DNA from: Streptomyces ficellus
GTDB lineage: Bacteria; Actinomycetota; Actinomycetes; Streptomycetales; Streptomycetaceae
Length of the DNA: 64,000 nt
Assembly: GCF_009739905.1 (NCBI RefSeq)
Contig: NZ_CP034279.1
Coordinates: 1,612,001 to 1,676,000, forward strand
Reading direction: 5' to 3'
The translations under genes were made by a program, and so were the position numbers. Each line of letters opens with the position of its first letter. Positions within the stretch are counted from its first letter, which is position 1. Below the pieces are notes generated by a model, which was not told where the DNA came from, did not search any database, and saw only the letters and a program-made list of their open reading frames with translations. This document shows positions 27,101-36,189 of this stretch, one piece after another.

Positions 27101-28506
27101 ACCACCACAGTCGCTTCCCGCACCTGGCCAAGCTGACGAACCTCGGTCTCGCAGGAAAAGCCATCGGGCAGTCGGTCGCCATCGTCAACCTCAACGCGCG
27201 TGATGTCACTGCTCGTCCACTCGATGCTGACGGGGAGCCCCAGGACGGGGAGTCGCTCCTGGAGCGGATGCTCGACCGCATGACGAACGACCGCTTCTGG
27301 GAGGACTGCGAGAGCTGCGACATCGCCGCCGTCTGCTATGCCCGGCATAACGCCCAGACCTTCCAGCATCCCGCCGCCGGCCCCCAAGCCAAGCGGCGCC
27401 TACGGCGCGTCTACGAGCTGACCCAGCTGCGCGGGAAGCTCCACATCACCCTGCGCGACCTGCGCTCCGCCCTTGCATACACCCTCACCTCTGGCCGCGA
27501 CTGCGCCGAGATCCACCAGCTGTACGCGGCCGGAGAGACCCAGCAGGTCCTGGACAGCTTCTACTTCTCCGCCCATCTCGGATCCCCGCCTACCCCCGAC
27601 GGATCGCCACGGGAACGGGATCGGTTGCTCTCTCTGCTGCGCGAGGCCGACGTGGCCGCAGTGCCCCTGCCGCAGCTGGACCGACGGCTCGATTACGTCG
27701 GGCTCCTTGAGGACCGGGCGTTGGTCACCGTTGACGGGCGTGGAGACCGCGACCGCGTCCTGCTCCGCCAGGAGTTCGCGCTGCTGGGCCGATCGGCCAA
27801 CGAACGCGCTTATCAGGCCGCCGCCCACCGCCGGTACGTGGACACGGTCCGCCGGCTGCTCTATTTCGAGCTCCACGACGAGGAGCGGGCCGAGCGAATG
27901 CTCCCCTATCCCTCGGTGCTGCAGTTCATGGAGCTGCTGTCCCACGCCACGGACGCGGGCACAGAGGAACGGGACGCCATCCTGCGGGCGCTTAACCGTG
28001 GTGAAGGGCTCGTCGCCCCGGAACGCATCGGGGACGCCCTCGCGCTGAAAGTTCGGGACGTACCCGGCGGCACCATCCGCAGCTTTCGCCGGTTCCCTGC
28101 CGAGGGCTTCCGCCTGGAGCCCGGAGCCGCACCAGCCTCCCCGTACATCGAGTCCGGACGCACCTCGCTGCGTCTCAGCTACCAGGATCCGGCCAGCAAC
28201 CAGGGCGGCACGGCCGAACTGGACATCAGACTCGACCTGTTCGAGCTACTGCGGCGCTTCGAACGCGGTTACCGGCCCTCTGTCGCCGATCTGCAGGGGC
28301 AGCAGCTCGCTCTCGCCGTCTTCAAGAACCGGCTCGCGGCCGTCCCGTACCAGGAAGTCATTCTCACCACGCACGGCCATGACCTACGGCGGATCCACCG
28401 CACCAAGGACTCCGTATTGCACATGGAAGAGCTGACGGCATCGGCCGTCCACGGTGACGTGGCCAGTCCGCGCGCCGCAGGGGTGGAGGAGACGACATGG
28501 CGCTGA
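24184..28506 (+). CDS. NERD-pseudokinase-kinase-ATPase giant protein, MAD6/PglW-like
   Basis: A 1440-residue multidomain protein. Residues ~10-125 form a NERD nuclease-related domain (FEVDLVVVTGHAVYVIDVKG). Residues ~195-475 form a kinase-like fold whose catalytic loop reads HRELNPSTV (H335) and whose DFG position reads GFEYA, so it is a predicted pseudokinase. Residues ~515-785 form a second, intact serine/threonine kinase with HCDIKPSNLLW (D648, K650) and IDFG (D665). A P-loop ATPase follows with GNAGDGKTA (K882), then a CESCDIAAVC cysteine cluster (C1042, C1045, C1051). The N-terminal half resembles PglW of the Pgl/BREX-2 system, and the whole fits the MADS kinase MAD6. Phosphorylation of partner proteins on infection is the expected role. 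ATG overlaps the preceding TGA by one base. Confidence 0.88.
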   Translation: MGARIVAVGEAVNDAERRVIAHLRDHAPDDWTVLHSVEIPHHRNELFEVDLVVVTGHAVYVIDVKGTRGRIEVDGRKWHPSRRAPFRSPLPKLRNHAKQLKTILETAHRPLSRLYTDALVVLPFPDALLVDRTPRQLDARDTVKLPDLIGQLADASRVPIATNRFDTNISAHHELIVRTVQGASRPPSGPLQFGSWEVIERLGETAPEESGDGIHREYRAKNAIAPQGSGTVRLSVRKADPYAPEAERLLQQKRIGIAYEALGKLPSHPNIVGVRDFFPDDDEGVFVTVYDDVPGHALALHLTGAADPLTADAKLRTIRHILMGLAHTHHRHIAHRELNPSTVLITQDGRAMLTGFEYAKTAQRRAHTVGLEAHQIADRAYLAPECHTDPSTMGMAADIYAVGVIGYQLLTGELPFSSATEQAGAAGRLPASALEAAQVRVELAHWLQKLCATDPADRPTAVEALRRLDLVMGARNAPAKRIGASSSPGAPAAATAQQTSDIPRGPEFYRELPADFQLGTKYLVRNRLGRPGSFGVAYRVYDTIRSVDRAVKLVLRDRDSVLERLRREADVLQRLQDARHPNVVAMVDADRLMPPDEYPYLVFEFVDGKDVAEVIRGGRMGAADVLRLAIDTARGLRHIHERGVWHCDIKPSNLLWTDDGVKLIDFGIAKTADSSEGHTYTSPRYTPPDLDQVPADGPGYTDRDLFGLGVTLYEALTGGQYPWEGVGQPSPGVRPLDPRTEFSGFGDLSPGFAEILLRAISPYRGERFNTAEELLNALETLESVRVAPAPAPQPTLGQQRPEPPAAGGDVQGGPPEPNSNSFAAHLQTLYSQSRRSNRGTRGLDPHTMSVYVETALDRELVPALREGRHALVVVTGNAGDGKTAFLESFERHARDLGAEFESARPNGTDFTLAGHRFRTNHDGSQDEGETSGDDVLEEFFAPFAGTDESSWQVQGETRLIAINEGRLIDFLSHHHSRFPHLAKLTNLGLAGKAIGQSVAIVNLNARDVTARPLDADGEPQDGESLLERMLDRMTNDRFWEDCESCDIAAVCYARHNAQTFQHPAAGPQAKRRLRRVYELTQLRGKLHITLRDLRSALAYTLTSGRDCAEIHQLYAAGETQQVLDSFYFSAHLGSPPTPDGSPRERDRLLSLLREADVAAVPLPQLDRRLDYVGLLEDRALVTVDGRGDRDRVLLRQEFALLGRSANERAYQAAAHRRYVDTVRRLLYFELHDEERAERMLPYPSVLQFMELLSHATDAGTEERDAILRALNRGEGLVAPERIGDALALKVRDVPGGTIRSFRRFPAEGFRLEPGAAPASPYIESGRTSLRLSYQDPASNQGGTAELDIRLDLFELLRRFERGYRPSVADLQGQQLALAVFKNRLAAVPYQEVILTTHGHDLRRIHRTKDSVLHMEELTASAVHGDVASPRAAGVEETTWR

Positions 28507-30161
28507 CCGCATCCCTGGGCACGTTCCATCACCCGGGCATCAGCCGGATCGACTATAAGGCGCTGGACATGGACCGCGTCCTCACCGCGCTGCTGGCCCG
28601 CCTGTGGCACGGCGGAATGCCCAGCAAGATCAGCCGGGCGAACACTCTCGACGTGAACGTGTTCGTCAAGCTGTTCCTGGAGCACCCAGAGGTCTTCGAA
28701 AGTTTTGACCGGGAGACCACCACGCGCTGGACGTCCACCCACCTCCTGGACCTGGTGAACCGAGGAAAGGCGACCGAGGCCGTGGCCAGCCCACGGCCGC
28801 TGCACGGCTTCACCTACCGCTTCCGCAACAGCCGCAAGTCCCGCCCGTACGGAGCCGACGAGCAGCTGTACGAGATGCTCGCGGAGAACGAGGGGGCGCT
28901 GAAGGGGCTCCGTGAGTTCTTCTTCTCAGACGTGGACCGTTCCACCGGCGAGATCACTCCAGGCCCGGGCACCGACGTGGAGACACAGGCGCTGCTGCAC
29001 CTCGTCCAGCAAGCCGGCAAGCAGATGCAGGACCGCCCCGACACCAGCAAGCCACGCAAGCCCTATCCTCCGCTGTGCGCCGAACCGGCACAGCAGCTGT
29101 GCCAGGACGTCATGCGGCTGCTGTACCACCAGGGCCACATGCCCCGCACCGTCCTCGTGGACTACCTGAAGATCCTCTTCGCCTTCCACCTGTCCCTGTA
29201 CCACCTGCGAATGTTGAAGCTGCTGCCGACGGTGGTCGAGGCCGGCGCGGGATCCGCCGCCTGCCGCGCAGGACACCAGGGCGAAGAGACCGCGGACCGC
29301 TGCCCGTACCGGGTTCGGCTCTTCCTCGATGTCCAAGGGGTTCCCGGCACCCCGGCCGCAGCGCTCGCAGAGCACAGCGCGGAAATCTGGTACCGGCAGA
29401 TCTCGCGCTTTATCCAGGCCACCTACCAGGTGAAGAAGCTCGACGAGTTCTCCGAGCACCTGGCGCTCAAGACCACCAAGCTCAGCTATCCGGCCGGCCG
29501 GAACTACTTCACCCCGGAAGAATCCTTGCAACGGCTCGGCAAGTCGTACGCCAAGGACCGCGATGCCTTCTTCCTACAGCGGGTCAACCGCGTACGGGAC
29601 GAGGAGGAGGATCTGCCCGCCGAGCTGAAGAAGATAACCCAGCTCGAGCTCTCCCCGTTCGACGAGTACATCGAGATGCTGATGCACTACCGAGGGCGCT
29701 ACTACCGCAGCTACTTCATCGACTGCCTCGATTCGATGCTCCTCAAGCACCGGCCCGGCGCTTTGCTCGCGCAGCCCCGCAGCGGACGCTCCGGCGGCAG
29801 CGGAACTGCGCGCCGGTTCGTTCTCGACGCCCGCCTCCTCGAAGTGCTCCTCCAGGTGTCGCTGCTCCGGGAGGGCGACGACGAGACGGGGAACCTCAGG
29901 ACCGCGCCGATGCGAGTGGACGAGTTCCTTGGCCTGTTGCGCGACCGGTACGGGCTCTATATCGACCAGCTGCCGGACACCGATGGCTTCTTCGGCGCGC
30001 ACCTGGACGACCAGGCGGCGCTGCGCTCGAACGCGAAGGCGTTCTTGGACCGGCTCCGTGAGATCGGCTACTACCAGGACATGTCCGATGCCTATCTGAC
30101 GCAGACCATCACCCCCCGGTACACCATCGGGACCGAAGCAACGACGGGAGCAGGGGCCTGA
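28497..30161 (+). CDS. Defence-system protein of unknown function, MAD7-like by position
   Basis: A 554-residue protein with no catalytic motif I can name. It is helical, with conserved-looking aromatic and charged stretches, for example FIQATYQVKKLDEFSEHLAL and YFTPEESLQRLGKSY. It overlaps the end of the kinase gene by 10 bases and its stop overlaps the start of the next gene (TGATG), so it is made together with both. In MADS loci an uncharacterised protein (MAD7) lies between the kinase and the ATP-binding protein, and size and place here agree. That assignment is by context and recollection of the family, not by a search. A structural bridge between kinase and ATPase is one possibility. 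Confidence 0.8.
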   Translation: MALTASLGTFHHPGISRIDYKALDMDRVLTALLARLWHGGMPSKISRANTLDVNVFVKLFLEHPEVFESFDRETTTRWTSTHLLDLVNRGKATEAVASPRPLHGFTYRFRNSRKSRPYGADEQLYEMLAENEGALKGLREFFFSDVDRSTGEITPGPGTDVETQALLHLVQQAGKQMQDRPDTSKPRKPYPPLCAEPAQQLCQDVMRLLYHQGHMPRTVLVDYLKILFAFHLSLYHLRMLKLLPTVVEAGAGSAACRAGHQGEETADRCPYRVRLFLDVQGVPGTPAAALAEHSAEIWYRQISRFIQATYQVKKLDEFSEHLALKTTKLSYPAGRNYFTPEESLQRLGKSYAKDRDAFFLQRVNRVRDEEEDLPAELKKITQLELSPFDEYIEMLMHYRGRYYRSYFIDCLDSMLLKHRPGALLAQPRSGRSGGSGTARRFVLDARLLEVLLQVSLLREGDDETGNLRTAPMRVDEFLGLLRDRYGLYIDQLPDTDGFFGAHLDDQAALRSNAKAFLDRLREIGYYQDMSDAYLTQTITPRYTIGTEATTGAGA

Positions 30162-33100
30162 TGAGCGCCACCGGACTGACGGAGATCACGGCCAAGGACC
30201 TCCGCGACGCTCTGGAAGGCGTCCTCGTGCCGCGGCTCGCCACACTGGTGGGGGAGCGAAGCGCCGGCCACTGCATGCGCGTCACCGAGGTCGAGGCCCA
30301 TCTTGCGGCGCCTTTGGTGCGCCGACTGCGCGGGGCGCTCGGTCCGGCTGCCACCGTATGCCTCCTCGGAACCGCGGAGGACCTGAACCCTGACCGCCCG
30401 TTCCACGATGTGGCCGTCACCAGCACCAAACTGGTCGAGCTCCGTAACCGCACCGAAGGCGAAGGCGTGCTGCCCGGGCCGCTCCTCGTCTTCGTTCCGC
30501 CAGGCACCCGGGTAAGTGCCGAGGACTCCTTCGGTATCGCGACCTTCGAGGAAGTTCCGCTCGGCGACGCATACGGCCAGCTTGCCGACCACCTACTGCA
30601 GCAGGTACCGAACCGCCTGCGTCTGGGAGTAGACGAGCTGCTCGCCGCTCTCCGCCGCAACACCGACCGCCGGCTGAGCGATCGTGCGATCGCGACCTAC
30701 CTGCTGACGCTACAGATCAACGGCTTCCGTGAGCAGGTCGCCGGCGCAGCGGTCTACCACTTCGGACTCATCCCCGACTTCGAGCTCTACGCCGACCCCA
30801 CTCTGGTCAAGGACCGGGCGGAGCGTAACCGGGGGCTGGTCGACAAGCTGACCTCGTCGAATCGCTCGGAACGCCAGCGGGTTCTCGATCTCGGTCTTAA
30901 CGACGCGGACTTCGCCATCAAGCTCGCCGGGTTCGCCACCCGTTGCGGCCTTGAGGACCCGGTGGCTTGGACGCGCCGCATCGTCGTTGACCGGGAGAAC
31001 TGGGGGCTCTCCTTCGGGAACTGGCGCATCGACGAGCGGCGACGGGCCACCGTTTCCGTCGACGTCCGCGAGCTCGACCTGCCTGCCGCTGGCGACAACG
31101 TCGAGGAACAGCGCACCTATCCGGCGCTCCAGGCAATGGTGGGCCAGCCGTACCTCCTCGCCGGCGAGAAGGGCGTTCGCGAGCTGACGGCCCGTTTCAC
31201 GGTCCAGCCCTCGCCACTCAAGGTGGACGGGCTCGAACGCTTTCGAGTGGAAATCGTCTCGGAGGGTGGCGGCCCGATCGGGCGGATTGCCCACGTCGCA
31301 AGGGGAACGCGGGCCAAGCCCGAGTACAAGGCACCACTGCGCAAACTGAACAAGATCGACTGGGAGGAGGGGTGGCACTACATCCGCGTCACCCCGCTTG
31401 ACGGCTCGGGCGACCCGCTCGACGTCGCCCCCGGCGCCCATGGCTTGCCCGGTGGTGAGAGCGAGCGCTTCTACGTCATCCCCGACGCCGAGACCGAGGA
31501 GCCACCCGAGCGCAGCGCCGGCCGCTACGATGGAGTCGCGCAGGCACTCCGGTCCCTGCAATTCGACGCTCTCGTCGGCGGGGAAGACCCGTCCCGTGTC
31601 ACGCTGACCGACATCAGGTGGAAGCCGTCGTCACCTCGCAGCCCGCAGCGTGCCCTGAACGCCAGAATCCGCCCAGCGGGAAGCGCTGAGATCCGGCTCT
31701 CCCCACTGCTCGTACAGGTCCAGCAGGATCTGCTCGCGCGCCCCGAGGACACTTCGCTGCGCCGCCTCATACTCCGCCCCAACGGCACGACCGAGATGTC
31801 CGGAAGCGACGACGGCGACCTGGCTGAGGCGCTCAGCGGACGTGCGGCCGAGACGTACGACGCCTTCCTCCTCGCTCGCAGCGCCTACTTCGCCACCGTG
31901 AGCGGTCGGCGTGACGACGCGGAGGGGCAGGCCGAACTCCTGGTCAGCGAGGCTGTCGACTTCGAGCGCGTACGCGATGAACTCGTGAGCTACGCCGAGG
32001 CGTACGCCGAACTGGTGGAAGCCCAGTCGCTTCAAACAGAGCGGCCCGGCGACGATGCGCGGGGGGCCGCGCTCGTGGCGCTGGCCCGGATCCAGCAGAT
32101 CGACTGCGTGGCCGCCACACTCACCGACGGTCTCGGCCGTCGCGACACCGTCCTGCTCGTCTCCCCCACCCACCCGCTGCGCGCGCTCTGGCTGGCCAGC
32201 TGGTCAGCCATGGGCCTGGAGTGGAGCGAGCGGCTCGACGGCTCGGACAAGCGGCACGTTATCGCCGCACGCGACTCCCTGCTCGAGGCGCTTTCGCCGC
32301 TGGGGTTCCCCTTCGCCGTCCCCCGCCAGGACGGACGCCTCATGGCCGCTGTGGACAACCTCACCCCGTATTGGGGGACCTACCTCCCCAGTGAGACCGC
32401 CGACCCCCGAGGCCTGCTGGGCCAGCTCGCCGCCGCACTACACCTGCCGACCGCAGCTTCCCGCGTCGCCAGCGGAGCCGGTGCGCTGTCTGGGACGGCA
32501 CTGGCCGACCGCATGGAACGGTACATCCGCCTCCACCCGTACGTCCGCACCCTCGTCATGAACGTCGTCAATGCCGGCCGAGCCGAGATCGTCGCCGACG
32601 CACTTCTCGAACTCCAGCGACGTCCCACCACCCGCGATCTCACGTACGACATCCGGCTGTGCGTCACCGACCCGGAAGCCCCGGAGACCGCGGCCGCCCT
32701 GGGCGAGCTGCTCAGCGCCCAGACCCAGATCTCCTCTGCCGAAGCGGAGGCCTTCCTGCACACGACGGGCGGCACCCGGAACGCGAAACTCGTCTACTCC
32801 GTGCGCTCCGTTAAGGAGTTCAGCGAACTGTCCGGCGAGTTCGACGCCCATCTGACCGTCCTCATCGACGCCTTCGGCGGCGAACAGCACAGTTCCGTCG
32901 GGCGTCACGACATCGCGCACGCTCCGGTCCACGGACTCGTCCAGGCGACGTCCGCCACCTACGAGGACACCGACCAGCAGATCGTCTGGCGGACTATGCC
33001 ACGTCACGGGACCGCTCTGCCAACGCAGGACGCCGAGGACCTCGCCACCCTGCTCAGCCGCCTGCCCGGCCTGCTCGCCGGCGCCGCCGCCAACGTCGCC

Positions 33101-35767
33101 ACCGCAGGGCAGGCACCGCGCAACGTGCCCTGCACCGTTCTCTCCCTCGACAACGAAGACCGAGCCCTCCTTTACCAAGCCCACAGGATCGGCGACTGGG
33201 TCGTGACCATCGACCGCACCCTCGGTCTGGAGTACTTCGATCATGCCGGCCGACACGACCGGCCTGAATACGTCATCGACTATGCACCGCCGCTCGACAG
33301 CAGCCTCGGTCACCAGATCATGGTCAGTTCGAACTCGGTCGACGAACTCCGCAACCTTCTCGGCCCCACCGCCGAACAGCACGGCATCGACGTAGAGCAG
33401 CGGCATCTCAATAGCTTCTTCGAGCAACTACGGCTGCTCTCCGGAAACCTCGCCTTCAAACTGGCCTCAACCGCCTCTAACCAGCGCACCGAGGTCCTCG
33501 GCCTCTCCCTGGCACGCCTCTACCTGGACTACCAGGGCGCGCTCCACAACCAGGTCGTCGTCCCGCTCGACGCCCATCCTGAGCTGTACACCGAAGCCCG
33601 CCGCCAGTCCCGCGAACTTGGCGAATCCCTCTCCTTCCAGCGCAGCGACCTCGCCCTGTTCCACCTCGATGCACAACGGCGGACGATCACCTGCCGACTC
33701 GTCGAGGTCAAGTGCTATACGGCGCTCGACGACATTGGCGCCTACCAGCGCCTGAAGACGAAGGTCGCCCAGCAACTACGACAGAGCGAGACCATCCTCT
33801 CCGAATCCTTCGACCCGGCTCGCTCTACTCCAGACCGGGTTGACCGCCCGGTCAAGAACCTCGCCCTAGGCTCCATGCTCCGCTTCTATCTGGAGCGGGC
33901 AGTACGCCACGGCACCGTGGGCCACATGCCCCGGGCTGCGGCACACTCCCTCCTCGACAGCCTCGATGACGGCTATCACCTCGAGTTCACCCGCAGCGGG
34001 CTGATCTTCGATCTCGCACGAAGCGGCACCGATCGCGAACACGAGGACGGGGTGGGGTACCACCGGATCGGCAACGACCTGATCACGGAACTGATCAACG
34101 CGATTCCCACCGTGCGGCCGGATGTCCCTGCGGACGCGCTGGTCGAGGAGCCGAACGGGGACGCTCCGGAGGCGGACAGTGAGGCCACCGCTCCCACATT
34201 GGCGCTGCTGCAGCTGTCGGTTCCGCGCCTCCCTGACGCGGAATTCAAGGCACCCGACACGGCAAGCGTTCCGGAGTCGGAGGATGGCCCGGCAAGCGAA
34301 GGGGACGCAGTGCCCGTCGCCGACGAGGTTGGCGCGGCACCCAAGGCAGATGGTGCTTCCGCACCCACCTCCGCTGAACCGCGGGGGCACGCCAGCAACC
34401 CGGATTCGGAAGAGTCCACACCTGGTATCGAAGCAGCTGCTCCCCTACCCGCCCTCCGTGACCAGGCCCCCCTGGACGCCGTCCTTGACCAGCGCGGCTT
34501 CCACAATGCTCCGACCATCGACGCCCAGCCCACCCCCGTTACTCCGGCCAAAACTTTGCAAGAAGCACTCCCCGAAATCTTCCTCGGTGTCACTCGTCCG
34601 TCCTCGCAGCACGGCGTGCTCGGCGAAGTGACTGGCCGGAAAGTCGCTGTCGACCTTTATGAGACCCACACCATCAGCCTCTTCGGCGTGCAGGGAGGCG
34701 GCAAGAGCTACACCCTGGGCAGCATCATCGAGATGGCCACATTGCCCACCCCGCCTATCAATGCGCTCCCCCACCCCCTGGCGACCGTGGTGTTCCATTA
34801 CAGCCGGACCATGGATTACGCCCCCGAATTCACCTCCATGGCTCGGCCAAACGACGACAGCGCACAGCTCGATGTGCTCAAGGAGCGCTACGGGGCCGAA
34901 CCCCAGGCCCTGACGGACGTCCTGCTGCTCGCCCCCGCCGATCAAGTGGCCGACCGGCGGCAGGAGTTCCCTGGTATCGAGGTTCAGCCACTGGCCTTCT
35001 CCTCTAGCGAGCTCCAGGTATCCCACTGGCGCTTCCTCATGGGAGCGGTCGGTAACCAGTCGACGTACATCCGGCAGCTCACCCGCATCATGCGGGCGAA
35101 CCGCAACAACCTGAGTCTCGACGTTATTCGGCAAGGAGTTGCCAACTCCGGTATGCCGGACCACGTCAAGCAGCTTGCCCAGGAGCGACTGAACCTCGCC
35201 GAGGATTACATCGACGACAGCGCCCACCTCACCAAGCTGATTCGCCCAGGCCGCCTGATCATCGTGGACCTTCGCGACGAGTACATCGAGAAGGACGAGG
35301 CCCTCGGCCTCTTCGTCGTCCTCATGCAACTCTTCGCCGAGGCCCAAGATGAAGAGGAGCACTTCAACAAGTTGGTCGTATTCGACGAGGCCCACAAATA
35401 CATCGACAGCCCCGACCTCGTCGCCGGTCTAGTCGAGACGGTCCGCGAGATGCGGCACAAGGGAATGAGCATCCTGGTCGCCAGCCAGGATCCTCCTTCC
35501 GTGCCGATCTCCCTGATCGAACTCTCCGACCATGTCATTCTTCACAAATTCACCTCGCCTGCCTGGCTGAAGCACCTCCAGAAGGCCAACACTGCCTTCG
35601 CTGGGCTGCGCTCAGAGCAGATGGCTCAGCTCCAACCTGGCGAGGCTTACGTGTGGTCGAGCAAGGCCACCGACCCCGCATTCACCAGCGGTGCCTTGCG
35701 CATCCGGTGCCGCCCCCGGGTGACGATGCACGGAGGTGGGACCAAGACTGCTGGAGGTGGCAGGTGA
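30161..35767 (+). CDS. Giant HerA-type ATPase with embedded nuclease-like motif, MAD8-like
   Basis: An 1868-residue protein. The last ~380 residues are a HerA/FtsK-type ATPase: Walker A GVQGGGKSYT (K1515), Walker B LVVFDEAH (D1742, E1743), then ILVASQDPPSVP as sensor motif. Upstream, residues 1160-1185 read SDLALFHL and later RLVEVKCYTAL, a possible PD-(D/E)XK arrangement (D1163, E1182, K1184). An acidic, low-complexity linker (about residues 1330-1460) separates nuclease-like and ATPase parts. The first ~1100 residues are unknown. It probably translocates or remodels invading DNA and may cut it. It is the last gene of the coupled operon and is followed by a 32-base palindrome. It fits the ATP-binding MAD8 slot of MADS. 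Confidence 0.88.
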   Translation: MSATGLTEITAKDLRDALEGVLVPRLATLVGERSAGHCMRVTEVEAHLAAPLVRRLRGALGPAATVCLLGTAEDLNPDRPFHDVAVTSTKLVELRNRTEGEGVLPGPLLVFVPPGTRVSAEDSFGIATFEEVPLGDAYGQLADHLLQQVPNRLRLGVDELLAALRRNTDRRLSDRAIATYLLTLQINGFREQVAGAAVYHFGLIPDFELYADPTLVKDRAERNRGLVDKLTSSNRSERQRVLDLGLNDADFAIKLAGFATRCGLEDPVAWTRRIVVDRENWGLSFGNWRIDERRRATVSVDVRELDLPAAGDNVEEQRTYPALQAMVGQPYLLAGEKGVRELTARFTVQPSPLKVDGLERFRVEIVSEGGGPIGRIAHVARGTRAKPEYKAPLRKLNKIDWEEGWHYIRVTPLDGSGDPLDVAPGAHGLPGGESERFYVIPDAETEEPPERSAGRYDGVAQALRSLQFDALVGGEDPSRVTLTDIRWKPSSPRSPQRALNARIRPAGSAEIRLSPLLVQVQQDLLARPEDTSLRRLILRPNGTTEMSGSDDGDLAEALSGRAAETYDAFLLARSAYFATVSGRRDDAEGQAELLVSEAVDFERVRDELVSYAEAYAELVEAQSLQTERPGDDARGAALVALARIQQIDCVAATLTDGLGRRDTVLLVSPTHPLRALWLASWSAMGLEWSERLDGSDKRHVIAARDSLLEALSPLGFPFAVPRQDGRLMAAVDNLTPYWGTYLPSETADPRGLLGQLAAALHLPTAASRVASGAGALSGTALADRMERYIRLHPYVRTLVMNVVNAGRAEIVADALLELQRRPTTRDLTYDIRLCVTDPEAPETAAALGELLSAQTQISSAEAEAFLHTTGGTRNAKLVYSVRSVKEFSELSGEFDAHLTVLIDAFGGEQHSSVGRHDIAHAPVHGLVQATSATYEDTDQQIVWRTMPRHGTALPTQDAEDLATLLSRLPGLLAGAAANVATAGQAPRNVPCTVLSLDNEDRALLYQAHRIGDWVVTIDRTLGLEYFDHAGRHDRPEYVIDYAPPLDSSLGHQIMVSSNSVDELRNLLGPTAEQHGIDVEQRHLNSFFEQLRLLSGNLAFKLASTASNQRTEVLGLSLARLYLDYQGALHNQVVVPLDAHPELYTEARRQSRELGESLSFQRSDLALFHLDAQRRTITCRLVEVKCYTALDDIGAYQRLKTKVAQQLRQSETILSESFDPARSTPDRVDRPVKNLALGSMLRFYLERAVRHGTVGHMPRAAAHSLLDSLDDGYHLEFTRSGLIFDLARSGTDREHEDGVGYHRIGNDLITELINAIPTVRPDVPADALVEEPNGDAPEADSEATAPTLALLQLSVPRLPDAEFKAPDTASVPESEDGPASEGDAVPVADEVGAAPKADGASAPTSAEPRGHASNPDSEESTPGIEAAAPLPALRDQAPLDAVLDQRGFHNAPTIDAQPTPVTPAKTLQEALPEIFLGVTRPSSQHGVLGEVTGRKVAVDLYETHTISLFGVQGGGKSYTLGSIIEMATLPTPPINALPHPLATVVFHYSRTMDYAPEFTSMARPNDDSAQLDVLKERYGAEPQALTDVLLLAPADQVADRRQEFPGIEVQPLAFSSSELQVSHWRFLMGAVGNQSTYIRQLTRIMRANRNNLSLDVIRQGVANSGMPDHVKQLAQERLNLAEDYIDDSAHLTKLIRPGRLIIVDLRDEYIEKDEALGLFVVLMQLFAEAQDEEEHFNKLVVFDEAHKYIDSPDLVAGLVETVREMRHKGMSILVASQDPPSVPISLIELSDHVILHKFTSPAWLKHLQKANTAFAGLRSEQMAQLQPGEAYVWSSKATDPAFTSGALRIRCRPRVTMHGGGTKTAGGGR

Positions 35768-36189
35768 TGTGTGTCGGAGCACTCTCACCGCATCGGCGGC
35801 GACCTGGATCTCGCGGGCGACGTAGCTCGTCGACGAGCTACGTCGCCTCAGCGCCGGCAGCGCTCAACCACTTGGTCTCAGTGTTGATATAACTGGTGCC
35901 CACCTGGTGCCGCGGTCACGGCATTTCCGTGCTGACAGGCTGGAACAGCACCCCACTGATGCAGGCACGCACCACACTCCGGAGGGTGATGCCCTCCTAG
36001 CTATGAGGGGTTCCTGAGCGGCTGGCTACCCATATCCGGGTGCATCCTGGAAACCAGCAACTTGCCCAGGAGGGTGCTGACGCAGGAAGAACAAGGCGCC
36101 ACATGCCCCTGCGGGCGCATCTGTCACAGGCACCAAACATTGACTGTCAGAGCTGAATTCGTCCGTCATACGTTTTCCTCGAGTCGCAG
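35768..36189. other. Spacer between defence operon and winged-helix gene
   Basis: Apart from the palindrome above, a small hairpin (GGAGGG at 35982 with CCCTCC ending at 35998) is visible. The last 70 bases are less GC-rich and hold a TTGACT box at 36140, a possible -35 element for the next gene, without a well-spaced -10. No gene is supported. Confidence 0.45.
35816..35847. terminator. 32-base perfect palindrome after the defence operon
   Basis: A perfect 32-base inverted repeat with no loop (centre TCGA), 48 bases behind the operon stop. It has no T-run, which is common for Streptomyces terminators. A regulatory binding site is an alternative. Confidence 0.65.

Noticed and set aside
20616..35767. 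Reading the operon as BREX type 2 (Pgl)
   Set aside because: The kinase resembles PglW, but no PglZ phosphatase-like gene, PglY or BrxHI helicase is present; the S subunit and HerA-type ATPase fit MADS better.
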